From: Streptomyces sp. MH60 | Lineage (GTDB): Bacteria; Actinomycetota; Actinomycetes; Streptomycetales; Streptomycetaceae | NCBI RefSeq assembly: GCF_002939385.1 | Contig: NZ_MULI01000025.1 | Coordinates: 1 to 64,000 of the forward strand | DNA: 64,000 nucleotides | Reading direction: 5' to 3' | Shown here: one piece after another, positions 1-8,392 of the stretch | Layout of the letters: each line of letters starts with the position of its first letter | Numbering within the stretch: position 1 is the first letter of the stretch | Translations under genes and position numbers: made by a program | The notes under the pieces: model-generated | Database searches by the model: none | What the model saw: only the letters and a program-made list of their open reading frames with translations | What the model was told of the DNA's origin: nothing

Positions 1-540
1 GCGCGCGACCGTGCGGAATCCCGCGCGTCGCGTCATGCGGAGTCCCGTGCTCCGCGCGACCGCGACAGGGCCCGTGCGGCGCGCGACCGGGACCGCGCGG
101 CACGGCGGGCCGCCCGCGGTCCGGTCTGGCCGGCCTGGCTCACCGTCGCGGTCCTGGCCGGGTGCGGCGTGGGCTACTTCCCGCTGCACCGAGGCGACGC
201 CTCCGCACCGGCCTACGGGGTGGCGCTCGGCCTGTCGGCGCTCTGCCTGGTGCTGGCCCTGCTGCTGACCGTGCGGCCGGCCGTACCGCTGCTCGCCGCC
301 GCGGTCGTGGGACCGGCGGCGCTGGCCGCGGCCAAGCTCTACGGCAGCGCCACCCCCTCGGCGCGGGTGTCCCCGGTCACGGACCTGACGCTGGCACCGG
401 TCTGGATCGCGGTCGCGGTGGCCGTGGTCGCCTCGCTCGTCGCGCTGACGGCACTGTGCGTGCGGGTGGCCGCGCCGGCCTCCGCGCGGCGCAGGCCGAC
501 CCGCTCCGTGGCCGTGGCGAGCCGCACCGCCGCGGACTGA
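1..540 (+). CDS. C-terminal part of a multi-pass membrane protein (5' end outside window)
   Basis: The reading frame is open from the first base and stops at 538-540, so only the last 179 residues are present. The visible part begins with a strongly basic, Arg/Ala-rich cytoplasmic stretch of about 40 residues. Four hydrophobic segments follow at about residues 43-60, 70-92, 94-114 and 132-156, and then a short basic tail. No catalytic motif is visible. The Arg-rich segment before the first helix suggests a cytosolic domain joined to a small membrane domain. I do not recognise the family. It converges on the molybdenum hydroxylase genes across a strong hairpin. Confidence 0.6.
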   Translation, partial: ARDRAESRASRHAESRAPRDRDRARAARDRDRAARRAARGPVWPAWLTVAVLAGCGVGYFPLHRGDASAPAYGVALGLSALCLVLALLLTVRPAVPLLAAAVVGPAALAAAKLYGSATPSARVSPVTDLTLAPVWIAVAVAVVASLVALTALCVRVAAPASARRRPTRSVAVASRTAAD

Positions 541-564
541 CCGGCACTGCCCGCTTCCCGACAG

Positions 565-606
565 CGCGTGGTCCGCGCCGGAAGGTGAACCGGCGCGGAC
601 CACGCG
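565..606. terminator. Bidirectional hairpin terminator between convergent genes
   Basis: A perfect 17-bp inverted repeat (565-581 with 590-606) encloses an 8-base loop. It lies between the stop at 540 on the plus strand and the stop at 614 on the minus strand. It has no T-run, as is usual for Streptomyces terminators, and could serve both genes. Confidence 0.8.
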
Positions 607-613
607 TCTGCCG

Positions 614-2743
614 TCAGACGCCCAGCGTGCCCGCGGGATGCTCGTGTTCCAGCAGGGCGGTGAGCACCCGGTCGGGAGTGAGCGGCAGTTCCCGGAAGCG
701 GATGCCGGTGGCGTGGTGGACGGCGTTGCCCACGGCCGCCGCCGAGCCCACGATCCCGATCTCGCCGATCCCCTTGCTGCCCATGGGGTTGAGGTGGTCG
801 TCCTTCTCGTCGACCCAGTGCGCCTCGACGTCCGCGACGTCGGCGTGCGCGGGCACGTGGTACGACGCCAGATCGCGCTCGACGAAGTCACCGAACACCG
901 GGTCCACCGTGCTGTCCTCGGTCAACGCCATGCCCAGGCCCATCGTCATGCCCCCGATGAACTGGGACCGGGCCGTACGCGCGTTGAGGATGCGCCCGGC
1001 GGCGAACACGCCCAGCAGCCGGGTCGCCCGCACCTCACCGGAGACGGTGTCCACGCTCACCTCGGCGAAATGGGCGCCGAACGCGTGCCGGGCGAAGGGG
1101 CTCTCCGCGTCCACCGTCCCGGAGGTGTCGGCCTCGGCCGTGACCCCCTCGGCCGGCAGCGGCCCCGAGCGCTCCGCCAGCCGGGCGGTCAGCCGGACGC
1201 ACGCCTGGTGCACGGCCGACCCCCAGGACGCGGTGCCCGAGGAACCACCGGCCATCGGGGCGAACCCGATACCGCTGTCGGCGACCTCGACCCGCACCCG
1301 GTCCAGCGGGGCGCCGAGGGCGTCGGCCGCGATCTGCGCCAGCACCGTGCGGGCACCCGTGCCGATGTCGGTGGCGTTCACCCGCATCAGGAATCCGCCG
1401 TCGGGCAGGGCGCGCGCCGAGGCGACGCACGGGGAGACCAGCACCGGGTAGGTGGCCGCGGCCACCCCGCTGCCGATCAGCAGGGGACCGGCCTCGCGGG
1501 ACCGCGGACGGGGGTCGCGGCCCTCCCAGCCGAAGCGCCGGGCACCCTCGCGCAGACACTCCACCAGATGCCTGCTGCTGAACGGCTTTCCGCTGTCCGG
1601 CTCGCGCTCCGGTTCGTTGCGGATCCTCAGCTCCACCGGGTCGACGCCGAGTTCGGCGGCCAGCTCGTCCATCGCCGATTCGAGGGCGTACATGCCGGGG
1701 CACTCGCCGGGGGCGCGCATCCAGGAGGGCGTGGGCACGTCGAGCGCCGCCACGCGGTGGACCGTACGCAGGGCGGGAGCGGCGTACATGACCCGGGCGG
1801 GGACCGCCGCCTGTTCCACGAACTCCTTCACCCGCGAGGTGTGCGTCGTCACCTCGTGCACGAGCGAGGTGAGCCGGCCGCCGTCGTCCGCGCCGAGGCG
1901 CAGCCGGTGCAGGGTCGGCGCGCGGTGCCCGACGACGGCGGGCAGGTAGCGGCGCGGCAGTGCGACGGTCACCCGCCGCCCGGTCTCGCGCGCCGCCATC
2001 GCGGCCAGCACCACCTCGGGACGCGGTGTGCCCTTCGAGCCGAACCCGCCGCCCACGTGCTCGGCGCGCACCGTGATCCGGTCCTCGGGCAGCTCGAACA
2101 GGCGCGCCAGTTCCTTGCGCACCGCCGTGGTGCCCTGGCTGGAGCAGTGCACGGCCAGCCGGTCGCCGTCCCAGTGCGCCGTACTGGCGTGCGGCTCCAT
2201 GGGGTGGTTGTGCAGCGGCGGCACCCGGTACTCGACGTCCACCCGGGCCGCCGAGGAGGCGAGGGCGCCGTCCGGGTCGCCCTGTTCGGTGACGGCCGGG
2301 AAGCCGCCGTTGGCGGACTCGGGGACGTACGCCCCGGAGTGCGAGGCGGTGAGCGTCACGTCGTGCGGCTCGGTCTCGTAGGTGATCCGGACGGCGGCGG
2401 CTCCGGCGCGGGCCGCCTCCAGCGTCTCGGCCACCACCACGCCCACGAACCAGCCCCGGTGCGGGACGTGCGCGTCCTGGAGCACGGCCAGCGTCGGGTC
2501 GTCCGGGGTGCCGAGCCGGGGCGCGTTCTCGTGCGTGAGCACCGCGAGCACGCCGGGCAGCGCGAGCGCGGGCGCGGTGTCGACGCCGGTCACCCGGCCC
2601 CGTACGACCGTCGCCGGCACGGGCCAGGCCTGGGCGCGGCCCGGCGCTGGGTACTCGGCGGCGTACCGGGCGGTGCCGGTGACCTTCTCCCGCCCCTCCC
2701 GGCGCTCGACGGGAGCGCCCAGGACGGCATCGGTGGCGGTCAT
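614..2743 (-). CDS. Molybdopterin-binding (large) subunit of a PaoABC-type aldehyde oxidoreductase
   Basis: This 709-residue protein belongs to the xanthine dehydrogenase/aldehyde oxidase molybdenum-cofactor subunit family. It would carry the Mo-cytosine or Mo-pterin dinucleotide and hydroxylate an aldehyde or heteroaromatic substrate. Visible family signatures are the N-terminal EKVTGTARY segment, the GGGFGSKG glycine-rich loop, and the C-terminal segment with GSKGIGEIG, whose Glu is the catalytic base in this family. The length fits the short PaoC type (about 730) and not fused XdhB. The ATG at 2743 was chosen because GAGGAGGA lies 5 bases upstream. It is the last gene of a three-gene operon, 28 bp after the FAD subunit. 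The substrate cannot be told from sequence. Confidence 0.9.
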   Translation of the reverse strand: MTATDAVLGAPVERREGREKVTGTARYAAEYPAPGRAQAWPVPATVVRGRVTGVDTAPALALPGVLAVLTHENAPRLGTPDDPTLAVLQDAHVPHRGWFVGVVVAETLEAARAGAAAVRITYETEPHDVTLTASHSGAYVPESANGGFPAVTEQGDPDGALASSAARVDVEYRVPPLHNHPMEPHASTAHWDGDRLAVHCSSQGTTAVRKELARLFELPEDRITVRAEHVGGGFGSKGTPRPEVVLAAMAARETGRRVTVALPRRYLPAVVGHRAPTLHRLRLGADDGGRLTSLVHEVTTHTSRVKEFVEQAAVPARVMYAAPALRTVHRVAALDVPTPSWMRAPGECPGMYALESAMDELAAELGVDPVELRIRNEPEREPDSGKPFSSRHLVECLREGARRFGWEGRDPRPRSREAGPLLIGSGVAAATYPVLVSPCVASARALPDGGFLMRVNATDIGTGARTVLAQIAADALGAPLDRVRVEVADSGIGFAPMAGGSSGTASWGSAVHQACVRLTARLAERSGPLPAEGVTAEADTSGTVDAESPFARHAFGAHFAEVSVDTVSGEVRATRLLGVFAAGRILNARTARSQFIGGMTMGLGMALTEDSTVDPVFGDFVERDLASYHVPAHADVADVEAHWVDEKDDHLNPMGSKGIGEIGIVGSAAAVGNAVHHATGIRFRELPLTPDRVLTALLEHEHPAGTLGV

Positions 2744-2771
2744 GGAGTCCTCCTCGTGGACACCTCGGTCG

Positions 2772-3764
2772 TCAGGTGGTGGCGGGCGGGGCGAGCCGGC
2801 CCAGTACGTCCAGGGCCAGCCGGCGGGCCAGCGGCACCTTGTAGGCGTTGTCCCGCAGGGGTTCGGCCGCGGCCAGCTCCAGGTCGACGGCGTGTTCGAA
2901 CGCCGCCGTCGTGGGCGCCGCGCCCAGCAGCGCGTCCTCGGCCCGCCGGGCCCGCCAGGGCCGGTGCGCCAGCGCCCCGAAGGCGATCCCGGCCCGCTCC
3001 ACCACCCCGTCCGCGAGGTGCAGCACGACGGCGACGGAGGCCAGCGCGAAGGCGTACGACGCCCGGTCGCGGGCCTTGCGGTACGCCGAGGGCAGCCCGG
3101 CCGTGGCCGCGGGCAGGACCACACCGGTGATCAGCTCGCCCGGGTAAATCTCCGTGTCCCGCTCCGGATGCAGCCCGGGGAGCCGGTGGAAGTCGGCGGC
3201 GGGCACGCTGCGCGCGCCCTCGGGGCCGTGCAGTTCCACGCGCGCGTCGAGGGCGGCCAGCGCCACCGCCATGTCCGAGGGGTGGGTGGCGATGCACTGG
3301 TCGGAGTGGCCGAGCACCGCGTGATCGCGGTGCACGCCCTCCAGCGCGCCGCAGCCGCTGCCGGGCTCCCGCTTGTTGCAGGGCTTGGAGACGTCCTGGA
3401 AGTAGGGACAGCGGGTGCGCTGCAACAGGTTGCCGCCGGTGGTGGCGACGTTGCGCAACTGCCCGGAGGCACCGGCCAGCAGCGCCTGGGACAGCGCGGG
3501 GTAACGGTCGCGCACCGCCGGGTGGGCCGCGAGGTCGCTGTTGCGGACCATCGCCCCGGCCCGCAGCCCGCCGTCCGGCAACTCCTCCACGGTGTCCAGC
3601 GGCAGCCGGGTGACGTCGACGAGCGCCGCGGGCGTCTCCACGCCGAGCTTCATCAGGTCGACGAGGTTGGTGCCGCCGCCGAGGTAGCGGGCGCCGGGGT
3701 GGGCCGCGAAGGCATCGGTGGCCTCCTCGACGCTGCCCGCGCGTACGTAGGCGAAGGGCTTCAC
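2772..3764 (-). CDS. FAD-binding (medium) subunit of the PaoABC-type oxidoreductase, with a four-cysteine insertion
   Basis: The protein has 330 residues and belongs to the CO dehydrogenase/xanthine dehydrogenase FAD subunit family. It passes electrons from the [2Fe-2S] subunit to FAD and on to an acceptor. The N-terminal segment RYLGGGTNLVDLMKLG and TTGGNLLQRTRC are FAD-binding signatures. Cys119, Cys129, Cys138 and Cys157 (CPYF, KPCNKREPGSGCGALEG, DQCIATHPSD) closely match the insertion that holds an extra [4Fe-4S] cluster in E. coli PaoB, so I expect the same cluster here. The GTG start at 3764 overlaps the stop of the upstream gene (GTGA), which implies translational coupling. Confidence 0.9.
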   Translation of the reverse strand: MKPFAYVRAGSVEEATDAFAAHPGARYLGGGTNLVDLMKLGVETPAALVDVTRLPLDTVEELPDGGLRAGAMVRNSDLAAHPAVRDRYPALSQALLAGASGQLRNVATTGGNLLQRTRCPYFQDVSKPCNKREPGSGCGALEGVHRDHAVLGHSDQCIATHPSDMAVALAALDARVELHGPEGARSVPAADFHRLPGLHPERDTEIYPGELITGVVLPAATAGLPSAYRKARDRASYAFALASVAVVLHLADGVVERAGIAFGALAHRPWRARRAEDALLGAAPTTAAFEHAVDLELAAAEPLRDNAYKVPLARRLALDVLGRLAPPATT

Positions 3765-4324
3765 GGGATCACGTCCTCGACCGCGTCGGCGATCCGCGGA
3801 TACGCACCGCACCGGCACAGGTTGCCGCTCAGCCGCTCCCGGATCTCGTCCCGGCCCAGCGCGACGGGCTCCCCGGAGGGTGTCGCCGGGTCGGTGACGT
3901 GGGAGGGATGCCCGGCCGCGGCCTCGGCGAGCGCGCCGACCGCGGAGCAGATCTGGCCCGGGGTGCAGTAGCCGCACTGGAAGGCGTCGCGGCCCAGGAA
4001 GGCCCGCTGCACCGGGTGCAGTTCCTCGCCGTCCCCGGCGAGACCCTCCACGGTGGTGATCTCGCAGCCGTCCAGGGCGACCGCGAACAGCAGGCAGCTG
4101 TTGACGCGCCGCCCGTCGACCAGGACCGTGCAGGCGCCGCACTGCCCGTGGTCGCAGCCCTTCTTGGCGCCCGCGAGGTCGAGGTCCTCCCGCAGGAGGT
4201 CCAGCAGGACGCGACGGTGATCGACGGTGAGGGTGTGCGGTTTGCCGTTGACGCGCAGCGTGGTCTGCGAACGGGAGGGTGCCGGTGGGCGGGAAGCGGG
4301 GGCGCTGTCGTGCTGGCTGTCCAT
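3761..4324 (-). CDS. [2Fe-2S] (small) subunit of the PaoABC-type oxidoreductase
   Basis: This 187-residue protein has a plant-ferredoxin-like N-terminal domain with Cys57, Cys62, Cys65 and Cys77, and a helical domain with Cys117, Cys120, Cys170 and Cys172. Together they bind the two [2Fe-2S] clusters of molybdenum hydroxylases. E. coli PaoA has a Tat signal and acts in the periplasm. The N-terminus here is a Pro/Ser-rich stretch with no twin-arginine motif, so a cytoplasmic enzyme is more likely. It is the first gene of the operon. The start at 4324 is the best fit; an in-frame GTG at 4411 would add 29 residues without an obvious signal peptide. Confidence 0.85.
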   Translation of the reverse strand: MDSQHDSAPASRPPAPSRSQTTLRVNGKPHTLTVDHRRVLLDLLREDLDLAGAKKGCDHGQCGACTVLVDGRRVNSCLLFAVALDGCEITTVEGLAGDGEELHPVQRAFLGRDAFQCGYCTPGQICSAVGALAEAAAGHPSHVTDPATPSGEPVALGRDEIRERLSGNLCRCGAYPRIADAVEDVIP

Positions 4325-4460
4325 GGCGTCGATGACCTTCCGGGACGGGCCGTGCTCCTGTGCCGTCCGCGTATCCACCTCGCGCCGGATGACACGTGAG
4401 GGTGCCCTCACCGCACCCCGCAGGGGAGACCCCGGGTTCGATGCCCCCGAGCGACCGAAG

Positions 4461-4512
4461 GCGCCCGGCGCCCGGCGCCCGGCGCCCGGCGCCCGGCGCC
4501 CGGCGCCGGGCG
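4461..4512. repeat. 7-bp tandem repeat ending in a perfect palindrome
   Basis: Six head-to-tail copies of GCGCCCG (4461-4502) run into a variant copy. The last part, 4497-4512, is a perfect 16-bp palindrome that touches the stop codon of the minus-strand gene ending at 4513. It lies upstream of the oxidoreductase operon. It may act as a terminator for the upstream gene or may simply be a slippage-prone repeat. Confidence 0.75.
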
Positions 4513-5688
4513 TCAGTCGTCGGTCGCCCGGGGCCCGGGAGGCTCCGCCGTGTCGCGGGGGGCGGTGGCGTCCGCGCGGGAGGTCCGGGCGGAGCCCCTG
4601 AACCGCTCCAGCGTGCGGGTCAGACCCCGCAGGGGAGACACCGACGGTGTCTGGGCGGGTGCGGGCCCCGCCGGTGCCGCCTCGGCGGACTCCCGGTACA
4701 CGGCGAGGGCCTCGGCCGCGCGTTCCGCCGCCTCCCGGTACAGGTCACGGGACTGGGTCATGGCCTCCAGTGCCTCGGCGTACATCTTCACCAGCTTGCG
4801 CTCGCGCTCCAGCTCCTCCTCCAGCGTCAGCAGCCGCCAGTCCTCCCGCAGCGAGCCGAGGGCCGCCACCGCGTCGTCGGGCAGCGGCCTGGGCAGCGCG
4901 GCGAAGGACGTCACCGCCGCGATCAGCCCGGTGGGCTCGGAGCCGTCCAGGAAGACGGTGCGGACGGAGAAGTCGTCGGCGGCGTAGTCGGCCGGGGCCG
5001 GCGTGCCGGGCAGCACCACGGCGCCGCCGCGCGGCACCTGGACCCCGAAGTCCTCCAGGGCCCAGTTCACCACCCGCAACTGCTGCGGCGCGGCGCGGTG
5101 CTCGACCACCCGGTGCCGCAGACCGGGCGGCAGCCGCTGCGCCAGCGGCACCCGGCCGCGGTGGTCCGGGGTCATCGCCTCGTGCACGACGACGTGGATG
5201 TTCCACGGGCTGCGCCCGGCCTCCTTGAGCAGCCGGCGCACGGCCTTGTCGTCGTCGGGCAGGGTGTTGATGCCCCGCAGCCGCAGCCCCGTGGCGGCGT
5301 CCCGGTCCCAGGTGACGTCCGGGTCGTCGGGCCAGAACACGGTGGCGGGGGAGGGCCAGGCGAGATCCCAGGCATCCTCGGCCTCCGCGAGCAGCGTCCA
5401 GTCCTGGCCGCCCGCCGAGCCGGGCTCCAGGATCATTCTGGCCCGCACGGTGACGGCCCCGGGGGCCTTCCAGCGCGCCTCGAAGATCCGTGGGCCGGGG
5501 GTCCCGGCGGCCGCAGGCTCGGCCGCCGGCTCCTCGGGCGGCTCCAGGAAGTCGTCGATGACGTGGTCGTCCTTGAGCCGCCGCAGCCGGTGCCGGACGG
5601 TGTCCTCGGCCGCGGAGCCGACATGGCGGCCGCGAGCGGCCCACAGCGTGGGCGGATGCGTGGGGCGGGCGGTGGGAGAGGTCGGCAT
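4513..5688 (-). CDS. Conserved-looking protein of unknown function with C-terminal coiled coil
   Basis: The protein has 391 residues. I do not recognise a family. The first 45 residues are Pro/Arg-rich. The centre (about 50-280) is rich in Trp and acidic residues (LLAEAEDAWDLAWPS, WDRDAATGLRLRG) and looks like a globular alpha/beta domain. Residues about 290-345 (LEEELERERKLVKMYAEA and following) form a charged helical heptad-like stretch that probably makes a coiled coil. The tail is low-complexity. There is no signal peptide or membrane segment. The codon pattern is typical of the region, so it is likely a real gene. The ATG at 5688 was taken as start. Two short in-frame upstream extensions cannot be excluded. 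Confidence 0.6.
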   Translation of the reverse strand: MPTSPTARPTHPPTLWAARGRHVGSAAEDTVRHRLRRLKDDHVIDDFLEPPEEPAAEPAAAGTPGPRIFEARWKAPGAVTVRARMILEPGSAGGQDWTLLAEAEDAWDLAWPSPATVFWPDDPDVTWDRDAATGLRLRGINTLPDDDKAVRRLLKEAGRSPWNIHVVVHEAMTPDHRGRVPLAQRLPPGLRHRVVEHRAAPQQLRVVNWALEDFGVQVPRGGAVVLPGTPAPADYAADDFSVRTVFLDGSEPTGLIAAVTSFAALPRPLPDDAVAALGSLREDWRLLTLEEELERERKLVKMYAEALEAMTQSRDLYREAAERAAEALAVYRESAEAAPAGPAPAQTPSVSPLRGLTRTLERFRGSARTSRADATAPRDTAEPPGPRATDD

Positions 5689-5883
5689 GGGTCCATCGGG
5701 CAGCAGGGGCACGGACGTAGGCAAGTATCGTCGCCGCAGGTCAGTCGAGAGCACCGGGGGGTCCGCCGACCGGGCGGGCCGCGGCGCCGCGCACGGTGCG
5801 GCCGGCCGTGGCGCGGGTGCGTCATGAGCGAGGGTGGGCAGGATCAGCCCGACCGACCGTACGGCATGAGAAGGAGCGACCTG

Positions 5884-6678
5884 ATGAACCTCGACCTCGG
5901 CGGACGCACCGCACTGGTGACGGGCTCCTCGCAGGGCATCGGGGCGGCGATCGCCGCCGGACTGGCGCGGGCCGGGGCCACCGTGGGCGTCAACGGGCGC
6001 GACGCCGGTCGTCTGGCGGAGAGCGTCGAGAAGCTGCGGGCCGAGGTGCCGGACGGCGCGTTCGTGCCGGTCGCGGCCGACCTCGGTACCGAGGAGGGCG
6101 CCGAGCGGGCCCTGGAGGCGCTGCCCGACGTGGACATCCTCGTGAACAACCTCGGCGTCTTCGGTGCCGCGCCCGCGCTGGAGATCAGCGACGCCGAGTG
6201 GCGCCGCTACTTCGAGATCAACGTCCTCGCGGGCGTCAGGCTGACGCGCGCCCACCTCCCCCGGATGAGGGACCGCGGCTGGGGCCGGGTGCTGTACATC
6301 GCGAGCGACTCGGCCGTCGTCATCCCGGCCGAGATGATCCACTACGGGGTGTCCAAGACGGCCCTGCTCGGAGTCGGCCGCGGCTTCGCCAAGGAGGCCG
6401 CGGGCAGCGGCGTCACGGTGAACTGCGTCATCGCCGGTCCCACCCACACCGAGGGCGTCGAGGACTTCGTGTACCAGCTGGTCGACCGCGACCTGCCTTG
6501 GGACGAGGCACAGCGCGTCTTCATGCGCGAACACCGCCCGCAGTCCCTCCTCCAGCGGCTGATCGAGCCGGAGGAGATCGCCAACCTGGTGGTGTACCTC
6601 AGCTCCCCGCTCGCCTCGGCCACCACCGGTGCGGCCGTCCGGGTCGACGGCGGATACGTCGACTCGATCCTTCCGTAG
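5884..6678 (+). CDS. SDR family NAD(P)-dependent oxidoreductase
   Basis: This 264-residue classical short-chain dehydrogenase/reductase has a Rossmann cofactor motif TGSSQGIG near residue 13, NNLGVFG at the end of strand 4, a catalytic Ser in IASDS, and the YGVSK active-site Tyr/Lys pair. It ends with a typical VDGGYV segment. The preceding AAGGAG at 5869-5874 fixes the start at ATG 5884. The substrate is not predictable. It converges on the YihY gene with only 43 bp between stop codons, and that gap holds a threefold repeat. Confidence 0.9.
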   Translation: MNLDLGGRTALVTGSSQGIGAAIAAGLARAGATVGVNGRDAGRLAESVEKLRAEVPDGAFVPVAADLGTEEGAERALEALPDVDILVNNLGVFGAAPALEISDAEWRRYFEINVLAGVRLTRAHLPRMRDRGWGRVLYIASDSAVVIPAEMIHYGVSKTALLGVGRGFAKEAAGSGVTVNCVIAGPTHTEGVEDFVYQLVDRDLPWDEAQRVFMREHRPQSLLQRLIEPEEIANLVVYLSSPLASATTGAAVRVDGGYVDSILP

Positions 6679-6687
6679 CGTCTTGGG

Positions 6688-6735
6688 CCTCAGTCGTCCT
6701 CGGCCTCAGTCGTCCTCGGCCTCAGTCGTCCTCGG
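6688..6735. repeat. Three exact tandem copies of a 16-bp unit at the 3' end of the YihY gene
   Basis: The unit CCTCAGTCGTCCTCGG occurs at 6688-6703, 6704-6719 and 6720-6735. The last copy contains the stop codon (6722-6724) and final codons of the minus-strand YihY gene. The other two therefore duplicate the end of that gene beyond its stop. Confidence 0.9.
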
Positions 6736-7804
6736 CCGCGCGCCGCCGGTCCGCCTCGTTCCAGGCCCGGGTGTCGCGCGGTTCGACGTACGGTTCCTCG
6801 TCCGGCGGGAAACCGCCGTCGATGACCCGCTGCCGGGCCAGCTCCGCGTCGAACTCCAGGCCGAGCAGAATGGCCAGGTTCGTCACCCAGAGCCACACGA
6901 GGAAGATGATGACGCCCGCGAGGGTGCCGTACGTCTTGTTGTACGAGCCGAAGTTGGCCACGTAGAAGGCGAACCCGGCGGAGGCGAGCAGCCAGATCAG
7001 CAGCGCGACCAGGCTGCCCGGGGAGATCCACTTGAATCCCTTGACCCGGGCGTTCGGCGCGGCCCAGTACAGGATCGCGATCATCAAGGTGACGAGCAGG
7101 ACCAGCACCGGCCACTTGGCGATCGACCACACGGTCAGCGCGGTGTCGCCGACGCCGAGCGCCGTGCCGGCCTGCCGGGCCAGGCTCCCGGTGAACACCA
7201 CGATGAGCGCGCTGACCACCGCGAGCACGAGCAGCACCACCGTCAGGGCCACCCGCAGCGGCAGCACCTTCCACACCGGGCGCCCCTCGGGCACGTCGTA
7301 GACCGCGTTGGCGGCGCGGATGAACGCGGCCACGTAGCCGGACGCCGACCAGACCGCGCCCACCAGACCGACCACGGCCAGCACGGAGCCCAGGCCCGCC
7401 TTGGCCTGCAGTTGCTCCACGGCGTTCGTGATCACGTCCCGCGCGGAACCCGGCGCGAGCTTCTGTACGTTGTCCAGCACCTCCTGGGTGGCGGACTCCC
7501 CGGCGATGCCGAGCAGCGAGACCAGCACCAGCAGGGCCGGGAACAGCGACAGGATGCCGTAGTAGGTCAGCGCGGCGGCCCGGTCGGTCAGCTCGTCGTC
7601 CTTGAACTCGTGGACCACGCGCCGCGACAGCGCGAACCACGAACGCCGGGGCAGTTCGGTGGGGGAGTCGGGGGCGGCGTCCTCGGTGGCGGCGCCGGGA
7701 CCGTAGTCCTCGGCCGTCTTCTCGTCGTCCGGTCCGTCGGCCGGTTCGTCCGCCGGTGTGTCCTTCGGGTGCTTCCCCCCGCGGGGGAGGTGGAGTCGGG
7801 CCAT
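6722..7804 (-). CDS. YihY/BrkB-family inner membrane protein
   Basis: The protein has 360 residues. A charged, Pro/Asp/Glu-rich cytoplasmic N-terminus of about 55 residues is followed by the family's hallmark region (RAAALTYYGILSLFPALLVL) and about six transmembrane helices. The segment GSYNKTYGTLAGVIIFLVWL is the usual conserved block near the last helices. It was once annotated as ribonuclease BN, but the family is now regarded as membrane proteins of uncertain, possibly transport, function. The C-terminal tail is acidic. The start ATG at 7804 sits at a codon-bias change. It is divergent from the Roadblock module. Confidence 0.85.
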   Translation of the reverse strand: MARLHLPRGGKHPKDTPADEPADGPDDEKTAEDYGPGAATEDAAPDSPTELPRRSWFALSRRVVHEFKDDELTDRAAALTYYGILSLFPALLVLVSLLGIAGESATQEVLDNVQKLAPGSARDVITNAVEQLQAKAGLGSVLAVVGLVGAVWSASGYVAAFIRAANAVYDVPEGRPVWKVLPLRVALTVVLLVLAVVSALIVVFTGSLARQAGTALGVGDTALTVWSIAKWPVLVLLVTLMIAILYWAAPNARVKGFKWISPGSLVALLIWLLASAGFAFYVANFGSYNKTYGTLAGVIIFLVWLWVTNLAILLGLEFDAELARQRVIDGGFPPDEEPYVEPRDTRAWNEADRRRAAEDD

Positions 7805-7996
7805 GCCCCCCGGGTTGCCCGTCTCGGCGGTCGCACGCTCCCTGGCCGGGCGGGCCCTGGACGGGCCGAACTCCGCAGTATGCCCGAGCGCGCGCACGTT
7901 CCTCTGGAAAATGCCAAAGCGCTCACCGGATGCGTGCACTTTCCGTAGTGTCGTCGTCACGTTCGCGGTACAGCCGTGCAGGGGAGGGGATCCGGC

Positions 7997-8392
7997 GTGC
8001 CCGGAATCGACGAGAGTCTGCTGGAAGCCATGCGACTGCCCGGCGCGCGCGGAGCGTCCCTGGTCGACTGGATCAGCGGGCTCGCTCTCGGTGCCGTCGG
8101 CGAGGCACCGGGCGGCGACTGGGAGGCGACCGCCGCGGAGACGGCGGAGCTGGGCCGGCACGTCGCGGAGAGCGGCTCCCTGGCGGCGGGCGGCATCGCG
8201 GAGCCCGGCAAGGAACCCCCGGTGGAGGACCTGATCGCCACCACCGGCGACGCCTACCACCTGCTCAGGTTCGTCAGCACCCCGTTCGACAGCACCGTCT
8301 TCCTGCACCTGTGGCTGGACCGCAACGACGGAAACCTCGCCCTGGCCCGCATCCGGCTGGCCGAGATGGCGGACCGGCTGGTGCTCGGATGA
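7997..8392 (+). CDS. Roadblock/LC7-like protein (first of three)
   Basis: This 131-residue protein is a paralogue of the one at 9780-10154. Both share a core of the form (A)SLVDWISGLALG versus VALVDYTSGMALG, then a helical segment and a C-terminal LHLWLDRNDGNLALARI-type strand and helix. This is the Roadblock/MglB-like fold, which usually dimerises and binds small GTPases or works in gliding/polarity modules. The GTG at 7997 follows GGGGAGGGG by a suitable distance. Its stop overlaps the next start (ATGA at 8389-8392), so the two are probably translated together. Confidence 0.7.
   Translation: MPGIDESLLEAMRLPGARGASLVDWISGLALGAVGEAPGGDWEATAAETAELGRHVAESGSLAAGGIAEPGKEPPVEDLIATTGDAYHLLRFVSTPFDSTVFLHLWLDRNDGNLALARIRLAEMADRLVLG

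Noticed and set aside
638..3130. Very long open frame on the plus strand opposite the molybdenum enzyme genes
   Set aside because: It is the mirror frame of a real gene in high-GC DNA. Its translation is Arg/Gly/His-rich low-complexity with no domain.
4396..5883. Long upstream extension of the SDR frame
   Set aside because: The extension is antisense to the minus-strand gene 4513-5688 and has no protein-like composition. The SDR has a good ribosome site at 5869-5874.
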